A stretch of DNA of 64,000 nucleotides, taken from the NCBI GenBank assembly GCA_965243285.1, contig OZ251537.1:2542001-2606000 (forward strand), given 5' to 3'. Below, in pieces: positions 8,649 through 17,163 of this stretch. Position 1 is the first letter of the stretch, and every line of letters begins with the position of its first letter. The notes under the pieces are model-generated. The model was not told the DNA's origin. It saw only the letters and a list, made by a program, of their open reading frames with translations, and searched no databases. Origin of the DNA: JAHRAW01 sp965243285 (lineage in GTDB: Bacteria > Pseudomonadota > Gammaproteobacteria > Arenicellales > Poriferihabitantaceae). A program made the translations under genes and the position numbers.

Positions 8649-8942
8649 TTTGGTTGCTGGGGTGGTTTAGTGGACGGATTTATAAAATGGTTGATGGACT
8701 GATTTATAGAATTTACGCTTCTATTTATGGGTTGTTTTATCGACTTGTATATATGTTTTTACATTTCGATTTATGTGTTTTACCCTTTGATTAATGCGCG
8801 CTGTTAATTTGATTTATGGGTTGATTGTATTGGTATGATTTATGAAGTTTGATGTATGAAGTTTGATTTATCGATTTTGGCATTTCGATTTCGCTATCGA
8901 TTAACGCGCTTTATCACTTCGACTTACCCGCCGCTTCACCCA
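8649..8942. other. AT-rich spacer with degenerate GATTTATG repeats
   Basis: The gap between mgsB and mgsC is made of loose repeats of GATTTATG/TTGATTTATG-type words, for example TATGAAGTTTGATGTATGAAG near 8840-8860. No gene, terminator or clear promoter is visible. Its composition contrasts sharply with the GC-rich genes on both sides. Confidence 0.6.
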
Positions 8943-9629
8943 TCAATAAGCCGACAAATTATCACTCTTGAAGTGATACAAATTTCTGCCGGATCCAAGG
9001 CGACGAAAATCCGCTGCCTTCATGCCGCGCATGCCGGCCGCATCGAGCAATTGCGCCAATTCGTCGCGATGGGTTTCCTGCATCGGTTTTTCGATGCAAT
9101 CCGTGCCCAGACTCTTGGCTTGTCCGCGCAGGTAAATCTGCGCTTCGTACAGCGAATCGCCGATGGCGTCGCCGGCGTCGCCGCAAATCACCAAGCGCCC
9201 GCTTTGCGCCATAAAAGCGCTCATGTGGCCGACATTGCCGCCCACCACGATGTCGGCCCCCTTCATGGAAATGCCGCAGCGCGCCGCCGCGTTGCCGGCC
9301 ACCACCAGCAAGCCGCCGTGGGCGGTGGCGCCGCAATATTGCGAGGCGTCGCCGCCAATGCGCACCTCGCCGGACATCATGTTCTCCGCCAAACCGGGCC
9401 CGGCGTTGCCGTGTACGACGATGCGCGCGTGTTGATTCATGCCGCCGCAGTAGTAGCCCACATGCCCGTCCACCACCACCTCGCCGGCGAAGCGCGCGCC
9501 CACCGCGATGTTGTGCTTGCCGCCGGGATTGCGCACGCGAAAATCCGCGCCCTCGGCGGCCGGCGCGTGCAAGGCGCGGTTCAATTCGCGCACCGTGGCG
9601 GCGGCGAGGTCGAAAGTGGTCGGGTGCAT
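8943..9629 (-). CDS. mgsB: GXGXG-motif glutamate synthase subunit (MgsB/GlxC type)
   Basis: The product is a right-handed beta-helix protein of the glutamate synthase alpha-subunit C-terminal family. Repeated glycine motifs include GHVGYYCGGMNQHARIVVHG, GGDASQYCGATAHGG, GNAAARCG and GGNVGHMSAF. It is the structural subunit of N-methylglutamate synthase-like complexes, sitting between MgsA and MgsC. The frame stays open to 9677 with four possible ATG starts inside a short repeat encoding MNLAMNLATNPPMNPAM. I prefer the ATG at 9629 (MHPTTFDLAA) because homology begins there. The upstream in-frame repeat could lengthen the protein by up to 16 residues. Confidence 0.8.
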   Translation of the reverse strand: MHPTTFDLAAATVRELNRALHAPAAEGADFRVRNPGGKHNIAVGARFAGEVVVDGHVGYYCGGMNQHARIVVHGNAGPGLAENMMSGEVRIGGDASQYCGATAHGGLLVVAGNAAARCGISMKGADIVVGGNVGHMSAFMAQSGRLVICGDAGDAIGDSLYEAQIYLRGQAKSLGTDCIEKPMQETHRDELAQLLDAAGMRGMKAADFRRLGSGRNLYHFKSDNLSAY

Positions 9630-9744
9630 GGCAGGGTTCATCGGCGGATTTGTGGCTAAGTTCATGGCTAAATTCATGGCCTGAATTTATCGGCTGATTT
9701 GATGGCTAAATTCATGGTGAATTTTATCGACATCACCGCCGCCG

Positions 9745-10740
9745 TTATGGCTCGCGTTGCCAATTATAAATGGTCGCCGGCTCTGGCTCCCAGAGTTTCG
9801 CATCGGCACTGCCGGGCAGTTGCGCGATGGCGCGATATTCCGATGCCATGGCCACCCACTCATCGGTTTCGGCGAGGATGGCGGGCTTGCAGGCTATGCG
9901 ATCGCGCATCACCGCAAAGCCATCGCGCGCACCCACCGCAAAAGTATAGAAACCATCCAAATCCATCAACGCCGCCTGCATGGCTTGGCGCAAGGTCGCG
10001 CCTTGGGACAACCGCCAGGTTAAATATCCGGCCGCCACTTCGCTGTCGTTATCGGTTTGAAATCGAATCCCTTCGGCGCGCAATTTGTCGCGCCATCGAT
10101 TGTGATTGGACAGCGAACCGTTATGCACCAAACATAAATCCAGCCCAGTGGAAAACGGGTGGGAATGCTCGGTGGTGACCGCGCTTTCGGTCGCCATACG
10201 GGTATGGCCGAGGGCATGCGAGCCGTGCATGCCCTCGATTTCAAAGCGCGCCATCACTTCAGCCGGCGCGCCCTTCTCCTTATAAATCTCGATGGCGCGG
10301 CCGATGCTGGTGATGTTAACGCCATCGATATGGGTCTCGAGCCAAGCCGCCGCCGCGGCCCCATCGCCGGCCTCATGCGCGGCGCCATTCGTCGGCCCAT
10401 TAACATGTCCATTCGCACCCGCATTAACATGTCCATTCGCCCTACCCTCGGCCCGACCATCCACCCGCACCATCGCCACCGCGTGATTCGCCAGCGGCGT
10501 CAGCATCGCAGCGGCGTCCCAGCCGCCGCGAATGGTCTGCAAAATTCCGTCCCAATCCGCATCATCGCCGCCCTGCAGCGTGATCTTGCACTGCCCGGCC
10601 GCCGCCGGCTGCCGATACACCGCCACCCCGGCGCTGTCCGGCCCGCGGTCGCTCATCTGCAGCAACATGGCCGCTAACATCTCCCCCAACCGCGCTTCCA
10701 GGGCCGGGCTTTTATAGTAGATTCCAACTATTCCGCACAT
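9745..10740 (-). CDS. mgsA: Class II glutamine amidotransferase (MgsA/GlxB type)
   Basis: This Ntn-type glutaminase domain protein (331 residues) releases ammonia or an amine from an amide donor. The start is fixed by MCGIVGIYY, where Cys2 becomes the catalytic N-terminal nucleophile. An in-frame TTG three codons earlier is therefore rejected. Other hallmarks are DRGPDSAGVA, LGHTRMATES, LVHNGSLSNH and NDSEVAA. Residues about 92-128 are a low-complexity insert (ANGHVNAGANGHVNGPTNG) encoded by tandem repeats. The gene heads the run mgsA-mgsB-mgsC-(island)-gmaS, the order known from N-methylglutamate operons, and is divergent from the restriction gene at 11022. The dehydrogenase genes mgdABCD are not in the window, so the physiological substrate is inferred. 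Confidence 0.82.
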   Translation of the reverse strand: MCGIVGIYYKSPALEARLGEMLAAMLLQMSDRGPDSAGVAVYRQPAAAGQCKITLQGGDDADWDGILQTIRGGWDAAAMLTPLANHAVAMVRVDGRAEGRANGHVNAGANGHVNGPTNGAAHEAGDGAAAAAWLETHIDGVNITSIGRAIEIYKEKGAPAEVMARFEIEGMHGSHALGHTRMATESAVTTEHSHPFSTGLDLCLVHNGSLSNHNRWRDKLRAEGIRFQTDNDSEVAAGYLTWRLSQGATLRQAMQAALMDLDGFYTFAVGARDGFAVMRDRIACKPAILAETDEWVAMASEYRAIAQLPGSADAKLWEPEPATIYNWQREP

Positions 10741-11021
10741 AGGATTCAACGCTCATTCGAAGGGTTAAAAGCACCGCCCAAAAACCGCCCGTCAGCGACA
10801 AATTTAAGCGTAGCGCCACCTACCGCCCGGCGAGTATAGCAAAGAGATTAATCCGCTGACCTGCGGCTGGCTGCAAAATAATCTCGCCGCAGTTTGGCGG
10901 CCGGGCATGAACTTTATGCAATTTAAATTTTAACGATATTGAAGAAATTCATGTGTTGGTGAAATTTCGCAGTACAATCAATATGTGATTTTCGCCCGAC
11001 TCGCAGAATGACAAAATTCTC

Positions 11022-13637
11022 ATGCCGCGCCTTTTCGAGCAATTAAAACAATCCGTCGCCGCCTGGCGTCAGCAGGGTTACGCCTGCGTAGAGCACCCGC
11101 TCATCGGGGAAATTCTAACTTTTCAGCGGCAGTCTGCCGTCGACGGCGCTCCGCTCAAGTTTCTGCGCGAGCCGCAATTTCTGGCGCTGGAGGTGTATTG
11201 GTATATCCGCATTCAACAAAAGACCCCTCACATCATCGACCTCTACAAACACTATTACGCGGATGACAAGGCGGCTTTTTTTGAGGCGCTGGATATTCTC
11301 ATGTCAAAAGACGCCGTGGGATTTGCTACGATAGAAAATGTTATCGACAAAGTCATGCAAGATGATGCCTTTGTGAAAGAAAAAAAACTTCAAGCGTTGC
11401 GCGAGGCGCTGACTTTAGATTATCCCAGTTACATCCTTGCGTTAGCCATGGGCGCCGGAAAAACCGTATTGATAGGGACGATTATCGCTACCGAATTCGC
11501 CATGTCGTTGCGTTACCCCAACGGCAAAACTTCATTTATGAAAAATGCTTTGGTTTTTGCCCCCGGCACCACCATTATCGACAGCCTGCGCGAGATAGGT
11601 GAACTTCCTTTTGATAAAATTTTGCCGCCTAATTTAAGTCGGGATTTTCTCGGCAATTTAAAAATCGAGTATCCAAACAAAGGGCGTGAAATACAAACCC
11701 AACACGGCAGCAGTTATAACTTGATTGTCACCAATACCGAAAAAATCAGTCTCAGAATCAAACCGAGAAAAAATCAACCCTCATTAAATGTTGAGCGCTC
11801 GAAACTGCAAGCCAACTTGCGCCTGCAAAAAATTGCCAGTTTGCCTAATCTCGGCGTGTTTTCCGATGAGGCGCATCACACCTACGGCAACACTTTTGAG
11901 AAGATAAAACGGGTGCGCGAAACCATCAATTACATCCATCAAGCAACGCCGCTAATAGCGGTAATCAACACCACCGGCACGCCCTATCATAAAAAGCAAA
12001 CCTTAAAAGAAGTGATCGTGTGGTATGGGCTTGGCGAAGGAATCAGCGACAACATACTCAAGAATTTGCAAGATGGAATTCATCAATACCACATGGCGGA
12101 TGAATCGGAAGAAGCGGTGTTCACCGACATCGTCGCCGCGTTTTTCAAGCGCTACGGCGCGGTTTCCCTTGCCGACGGCGCAACATCAAAGATTGCTTTT
12201 TATTTCAAAACTCAACAGCATTTAGAAGAATCTAAATTATTGATAGAACAAGCCATGGCCAGCATACGCGAAGACATCTCGCAGGTGCTGGTTAACACCC
12301 AGACCTCCAGCGCTGCGGAAATCGAGCAATTCAAGCGGCTCAATAATCCCACCAACCAAAAGCGCGTTATCTTATTGATCGGCAAAGGCGTGGAAGGATG
12401 GAACTGCCCAAGTTTGTTCGCTTGCGCATTGATAAAAAAGCAGACCAGCAATAATTATGTGTTACAAGCGGCGACTCGTTGCCTGCGACAAGTGTCAGGT
12501 AATCAACATTCGGCCAAAATATTCTTAGATTCGGTCAACGCGAGAATTTTAGAAAAAGAATTAGTGAATAATTTCGGCACTAATTTTCGCAAAATCAGCA
12601 TGCATGCGCATGACAAAAAAATCGTGATGGTGCGCATTGAAAAACCAGAACTGCCTAAACTTGAAATCACCCGCACCATCAAACGCGCCGTTCGGCTGGA
12701 AAACAGCATCAAACCTATTCGCTTGGAAAAACCGCGCGCTCAACAACCACCGGCCGCATTGCGCAGCATTCTAACCCCCGACTTCCGCGGCCAGCGCGAT
12801 ATTTTAATGCCCACCGGGGCTGCGGAGAAACTGCAAACGGTCAAAAAATCCATCGCTTGCCATACCGCCGCTTGGAAAATTTCATCGCGCTACCATGCGC
12901 CCATTTTATCCATTCTCAAACAACTCAACCACCTTTACCCCAAAGGCAGCATGCCGGAAAAACATCTCTATGGGATTTTTAAACAGGTCGAAGAACAACA
13001 AGCAAACTACACAACCATCGAGGAGAAAATAACCGAGGCGTTGGCATTGATACGGGTGAAAGATGCGCACGGGCGGGAAATTTTTGAGCGCGGCGAAGAT
13101 GGCGCGTTCGTGCATCGCCTGCGTTTGCTTAAAAGCACTTTTGAGCGCATGAAAAATCATGACTTGCTGGCCGAAAAATCATACTATGCAGACCGTCGCG
13201 ATTTAAGTTTTCACTACACGCCTTATAATTTCGACAGCCAGCCGGAACAATCCTTATTCCAGCAAGTTTTGACCATTCTCGATATCGGTGATGATGAGGT
13301 GCAGACCTTTCTATTCACCGGCGGATTGACTGACCCTGAAAAAACCGATTTCCATTTTCAATACCTCGGCGAAGATAACCGCTATCATCGTTATTTCCCC
13401 GATTTTGTGTTAGTCAAAAAAACCGGCGAGTTCTATATCATCGAAGTAAAATCCGAAAACGCATTAGGCGATGTCGCAACCGAAGCCAAGAAAAAAGCGG
13501 TGCAGTGGTTGCAGAAAATACAACCGGACAAATTTAAATACACTATCGTGTACGCGCGCGAAAGCACGGTGGGCGTACGAGAAATCCAGCCGATTGTTGC
13601 TTGGATAAAAAACCAATCAACTGGTCATACATCTTAA
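11022..13637 (+). CDS. res: Type III restriction endonuclease, Res subunit
   Basis: This 871-residue helicase-nuclease cuts DNA with its Mod partner after ATP-driven movement. The SF2 motifs are visible: motif I AMGAGKTVLIG (about residue 145), motif II FSDEAHHTYGN (about 285), motif III-like NTTGTPYH and motif VI QAATRCLRQ (about 485). A PD-(D/E)XK nuclease site lies near the C-terminus (FPDFVLVKK...YIIEVKSEN, about residues 795-815). Length fits the family. No good Shine-Dalgarno precedes the ATG. The mod gene follows 15 bases later, the reverse of the common mod-res order, so the nuclease would be made from the same message before the protective methylase. Confidence 0.92.
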   Translation: MPRLFEQLKQSVAAWRQQGYACVEHPLIGEILTFQRQSAVDGAPLKFLREPQFLALEVYWYIRIQQKTPHIIDLYKHYYADDKAAFFEALDILMSKDAVGFATIENVIDKVMQDDAFVKEKKLQALREALTLDYPSYILALAMGAGKTVLIGTIIATEFAMSLRYPNGKTSFMKNALVFAPGTTIIDSLREIGELPFDKILPPNLSRDFLGNLKIEYPNKGREIQTQHGSSYNLIVTNTEKISLRIKPRKNQPSLNVERSKLQANLRLQKIASLPNLGVFSDEAHHTYGNTFEKIKRVRETINYIHQATPLIAVINTTGTPYHKKQTLKEVIVWYGLGEGISDNILKNLQDGIHQYHMADESEEAVFTDIVAAFFKRYGAVSLADGATSKIAFYFKTQQHLEESKLLIEQAMASIREDISQVLVNTQTSSAAEIEQFKRLNNPTNQKRVILLIGKGVEGWNCPSLFACALIKKQTSNNYVLQAATRCLRQVSGNQHSAKIFLDSVNARILEKELVNNFGTNFRKISMHAHDKKIVMVRIEKPELPKLEITRTIKRAVRLENSIKPIRLEKPRAQQPPAALRSILTPDFRGQRDILMPTGAAEKLQTVKKSIACHTAAWKISSRYHAPILSILKQLNHLYPKGSMPEKHLYGIFKQVEEQQANYTTIEEKITEALALIRVKDAHGREIFERGEDGAFVHRLRLLKSTFERMKNHDLLAEKSYYADRRDLSFHYTPYNFDSQPEQSLFQQVLTILDIGDDEVQTFLFTGGLTDPEKTDFHFQYLGEDNRYHRYFPDFVLVKKTGEFYIIEVKSENALGDVATEAKKKAVQWLQKIQPDKFKYTIVYARESTVGVREIQPIVAWIKNQSTGHTS

Positions 13638-13652
13638 CGTACCCAACATCAA

Positions 13653-15488
13653 ATGCTAAAAATGAAAAAGCCCCTTAAAATTCACCCCATTAAAGGACGA
13701 CCCATGCTGCATTGGGTCGGCAAGCGCCCATTGGACACCGTGTCGTACTATCCGGCGCAGTTGAGTGAATCCGTCAATGTGGAAAAACCGCCGCGAGAAC
13801 CAACTTATCGGGAATTCATCGCCGGCAACTACAACTTGCTTTTTCATGGCGACAATAAAGAGATTTTATCGTCGCTGTTGATTGCCGGGTTTCGCGGCAA
13901 GATCGATCTCATTTATATTGACCCGCCGTTTGATTCCGGCGTCGATTATGTTCGCAAAGTACAATTGCGTGGTATCGGAAATGGCAATGGCAACGGCAAC
14001 GGCGGCAATGGCAATGGCAATGGCAATGACAACGGCAGCAATGGCAATGGCGGCATGGCCGGCAGCGGGCACACGGCGATTGAACAGACCCAATACGAAG
14101 ATATTTGGGCAAATGATAATTATTTGCAATTTATGTTTGAGCGGCTGATTTTGATTCGTGAGTTATTAAGCGACAAAGGGAGTATTTATTTACATTGTGA
14201 TGAACACAAAAGTCATCAGTTGAGATTTTTATTGGATGAGGTGTTTGGTCAAGATAGTTTCAAACGCGAAATTGTTTGGGATATTACTGTTCTTTCAGGT
14301 TTCAAGACCCAAGCAAAAAATTGGATCAGAGGGCATGACAGCATCTTTTATTACACTAAAGAAAAAGGAATTTTCAATAAACAACTTCAGCCGCATACAG
14401 AAAAATATCTCGATATGTTTAAACAAGAGGATGAGGGTGGAAAATTTCTCATTGCACATGGAATTAAACGTTATTTAAATGACGTAATAAAAAAAGGCAA
14501 GCCATTTGGAGATGTTTGGGATGACATCATGTCTTTTCAGCAACAACCCACATCTTCTGAAAATTTTCAGTACCCCACCCAAAAACCGAGCACCCTTCTA
14601 GAAAGAATCATCAAGGCATCCAGCAACAAAGACTCCATTGTTCTCGATTGCTTTTGTGGTAGTGGCACCACTGCCGCCGCCGCTGAAAAATTAGGCCGCC
14701 GTTGGATTATGGCGGATTTAAACAAGGGCGCGATTCAAACCACCATCAAGCGACTGCAAGGAATCGTAAAAGAAAAAAACGGCAACCTGGCCGAGAAAAA
14801 TGGCGGCGGGCTGATTCATTATCGCGTGAATCATTACGACTTCCCCAATCAAAATGCGCTCAAACAAATCATCGTCACCAAATACGGCATTCAAAAAGAT
14901 CGCCAGGATTTATTCTTCGACGGCATGGTCGGCGAGCAATTGGCGAAAATCATCGATTTGAATAAGCCGTTGACGCGCTTGGACATCCAGATTATCAAAG
15001 ATGAACTCGCGGAAAATCGCCCCGAAGACCCGCGCGACATTACTGTCTTCTGCAACGGTTCGGAATTGGGCATTATCCAAGAACTTGCCCAGTCGAAAAA
15101 CCCCATCAACAAAATCACCGTTTGCGATATTCAACAAGCAGGAATGATTACCAACCAACCGGCCGAAGCGGATGTGACCATCACCAAAAAAGGCAAAACA
15201 GCCTATGTGAAAATCAACGAATACATCAGCCCCTCCATACTCGCGAGATTGGAGATCGACCGTACCATTTTCGACGAGCACATCAGCGATTTTCGGGCGC
15301 AAATTGATTGCGTGTTGATTGACTCCGACTACACTGGAAAATATTTCAACATCGTAAAAAGCGATTTGCCCGAGAGGAAAAAAGATTTCGTGGCCGCCCA
15401 GTATGAAATCCCCTTGCCCCGACCGGAGGCCAAAGTGGCGGTGAAAATAGTCGATATGTTGGGTGAGGAAATCATCATCGTCGAATAA
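13653..15488 (+). CDS. mod: Type III DNA methyltransferase, Mod subunit
   Basis: This is a 611-residue beta-class adenine-type methyltransferase. Motif IV is IDPPFDSGVDY (about residues 89-99), and the later cofactor motif is DCFCGSGTTAAAA near residue 330. The target-recognition region lies between them and a C-terminal extension of about 250 residues follows. The segment LHWVGKRPLDTVSYYPAQL near the start is typical of the family. Start choice is uncertain: ATGs occur at 13653, 13662 and 13704. Just after motif IV, residues about 108-138 are a Gly-Asn run encoded by GGCAAT-type hexamers, in a loop that varies among homologues. It pairs with the upstream res gene. Confidence 0.9.
   Translation: MLKMKKPLKIHPIKGRPMLHWVGKRPLDTVSYYPAQLSESVNVEKPPREPTYREFIAGNYNLLFHGDNKEILSSLLIAGFRGKIDLIYIDPPFDSGVDYVRKVQLRGIGNGNGNGNGGNGNGNGNDNGSNGNGGMAGSGHTAIEQTQYEDIWANDNYLQFMFERLILIRELLSDKGSIYLHCDEHKSHQLRFLLDEVFGQDSFKREIVWDITVLSGFKTQAKNWIRGHDSIFYYTKEKGIFNKQLQPHTEKYLDMFKQEDEGGKFLIAHGIKRYLNDVIKKGKPFGDVWDDIMSFQQQPTSSENFQYPTQKPSTLLERIIKASSNKDSIVLDCFCGSGTTAAAAEKLGRRWIMADLNKGAIQTTIKRLQGIVKEKNGNLAEKNGGGLIHYRVNHYDFPNQNALKQIIVTKYGIQKDRQDLFFDGMVGEQLAKIIDLNKPLTRLDIQIIKDELAENRPEDPRDITVFCNGSELGIIQELAQSKNPINKITVCDIQQAGMITNQPAEADVTITKKGKTAYVKINEYISPSILARLEIDRTIFDEHISDFRAQIDCVLIDSDYTGKYFNIVKSDLPERKKDFVAAQYEIPLPRPEAKVAVKIVDMLGEEIIIVE
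13974..14058 (+). repeat. In-frame hexanucleotide repeat in mod
   Basis: About 13 imperfect copies of a six-base unit close to GGCAAT/GGCAAC encode alternating Gly-Asn, ending in GGMAGSG. Because the unit is a multiple of three, copy-number change would alter loop length without shifting the frame. Confidence 0.85.
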
Positions 15489-15549
15489 TCTAATTCATCA
15501 GTTTTGGCCGCCTGAATTTTTCATCGACCGCATAAATCGAGATTTTTTT

Positions 15550-16974
15550 ATGACTCACCCGCATAACAAGTCGAATAACAAACCGGCTTATGACACGCGC
15601 GCGATTCAGCGGCAAGATGAGGCGCATCATATTCATCCGTGGACTGATTTTTCGGCCGCTGGTAGGCGTGATTCGTTGGTGTTGACGGATGCGGATGGCG
15701 CTTATGTGGTTGATTCAGACGGTAATCGCTATCTCGATGGGATTGGCGGGTTGTGGTGCGTTAATGTCGGCTATGGGCGGCGGGAGATCGCCCAGGCCAT
15801 GGCCGAGCAGGCCGAAAAAATGGTGTATTACTCGTCTTTTGGCGCCCATACTTCCATTCCGGCGGCGGCCTTGGCGGCGAAGTTGGCGACCTTAGCGCCG
15901 GCTCAGTTGAATCATATTCAATTCGCCAGCAGCGGTTCGGTGGCCAACGACACCGCCGTTCGCATGATTCATTTTTATTTCAATCGCCTCGGCAAAAAAT
16001 CCAAGAAGAAAATCATCACGCGACACGATGGCTATCACGGCAGCACCTATTTGGCGATGTCGTTGACCGGCGTCGCCTTCGATCATCAGGGTTTTGACAT
16101 CATCGATGATGGCTTGATTCAACGCGTGTCATCGCCCAACACTTATCGCCGGGCGCCGGGCATGACGCCAGCGCAATTTTGCGAGCAACTGGTGGCTGAA
16201 TTCGAAGCCAAAATAAACCACCTCGGCGCCGACAATGTGGCCGCTTTCATCGCCGAGCCGATCATGGGCGCCGGCGGCGTCATCGTCGCCCCACCGGGCT
16301 ATCACGCGCGCATGTTAGCGGTGTGCCGTCGTTATGGGGTGCTGTATGTCGCCGACGAAGTGGTCACCGCCTTTGGCCGTCTCGGGCATTTTTTCGCCTC
16401 CGAGGCGGTGTTCGGCATGGTGCCCGATTTAATCACCACCGCCAAAGGGCTGTCGTCAGCGTACGCGCCACTGTCGGCGACCATCATGTCGGATGCGTTT
16501 TACGATGTCATCAGCACGCCGCAAGCCGATGGCGCGCTGCTCACCCACGGCTTCACTTACTCCGGGCATCCGGTGTGCTGCGCCGCCGGGTTGAAGAATA
16601 TCGAGATCATCGAGCGCGAAGATTTATGCGGCCATGTGCGCAAACTGGGACCCTATTTGGAGGCGCAACTCGCCACCTTAGCCGACCTAGACATGGTCGG
16701 CGATGTGCGCGGCAGTCACTTTATGATGTGCGTCGAGAATGTCGCCGATAAAAAAACCAAGGCGCTGCTTTCGCCGCAGTGCATGGTCGGCGAGCGCATC
16801 GCCCGCGCCGCGCAACAACGCGGCGTGCTGGTGCGTCCCATCGCGCATTTAAATGTATTGTCGCCGCCGCTGATTTTAACCATCGAGCAAATCCATACGC
16901 TGGTATCGGTGTTGCGCGAATCCATCATCGAAGTGATGGGGGATTTACGCCGCGATGGATTGTGGAAAGGGTGA
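15550..16974 (+). CDS. Class III aminotransferase (omega-amino acid type)
   Basis: This PLP-dependent transaminase (474 residues) matches class III enzymes that use amines or omega-amino acids with pyruvate. It has GIGGLWCVNVGYGRREIA, SSGSVANDTAVRM, HDGYHGSTYLAMSLTG, EPIMGAGGVIVAPPGY, ADEVVTAFGRLG (the PLP Asp) and TTAKGLSSAYAPL (the catalytic Lys). The substrate cannot be fixed from sequence; putrescine, taurine and beta-alanine types are all possible. The frame continues upstream into the end of mod. I use the ATG at 15550 (MTHPHNKSN), 62 bases after mod, although its ribosome site is weak. Confidence 0.88.
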   Translation: MTHPHNKSNNKPAYDTRAIQRQDEAHHIHPWTDFSAAGRRDSLVLTDADGAYVVDSDGNRYLDGIGGLWCVNVGYGRREIAQAMAEQAEKMVYYSSFGAHTSIPAAALAAKLATLAPAQLNHIQFASSGSVANDTAVRMIHFYFNRLGKKSKKKIITRHDGYHGSTYLAMSLTGVAFDHQGFDIIDDGLIQRVSSPNTYRRAPGMTPAQFCEQLVAEFEAKINHLGADNVAAFIAEPIMGAGGVIVAPPGYHARMLAVCRRYGVLYVADEVVTAFGRLGHFFASEAVFGMVPDLITTAKGLSSAYAPLSATIMSDAFYDVISTPQADGALLTHGFTYSGHPVCCAAGLKNIEIIEREDLCGHVRKLGPYLEAQLATLADLDMVGDVRGSHFMMCVENVADKKTKALLSPQCMVGERIARAAQQRGVLVRPIAHLNVLSPPLILTIEQIHTLVSVLRESIIEVMGDLRRDGLWKG

Positions 16975-17163
16975 TTTTTTTGAGAATTGCATGATTTTAT
17001 TTATCATGGCTTGGTTTACATGAATATCACGCTGTCAATTCATCCTATTCGAATAAAATTGATACCATTCCCATAAAATTCACAATATCAAAATAAAATT
17101 CGCACCATTTCCATAAATTTGAACAGCGGGTGATTTAACGCCAGATTAATTTGCGCATAAATA

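Noticed and set aside
13974..14058. On/off phase variation of mod by the GGCAAT repeat
   Set aside because: The unit is six bases, so gain or loss of a unit keeps the reading frame. Only length variation is possible.
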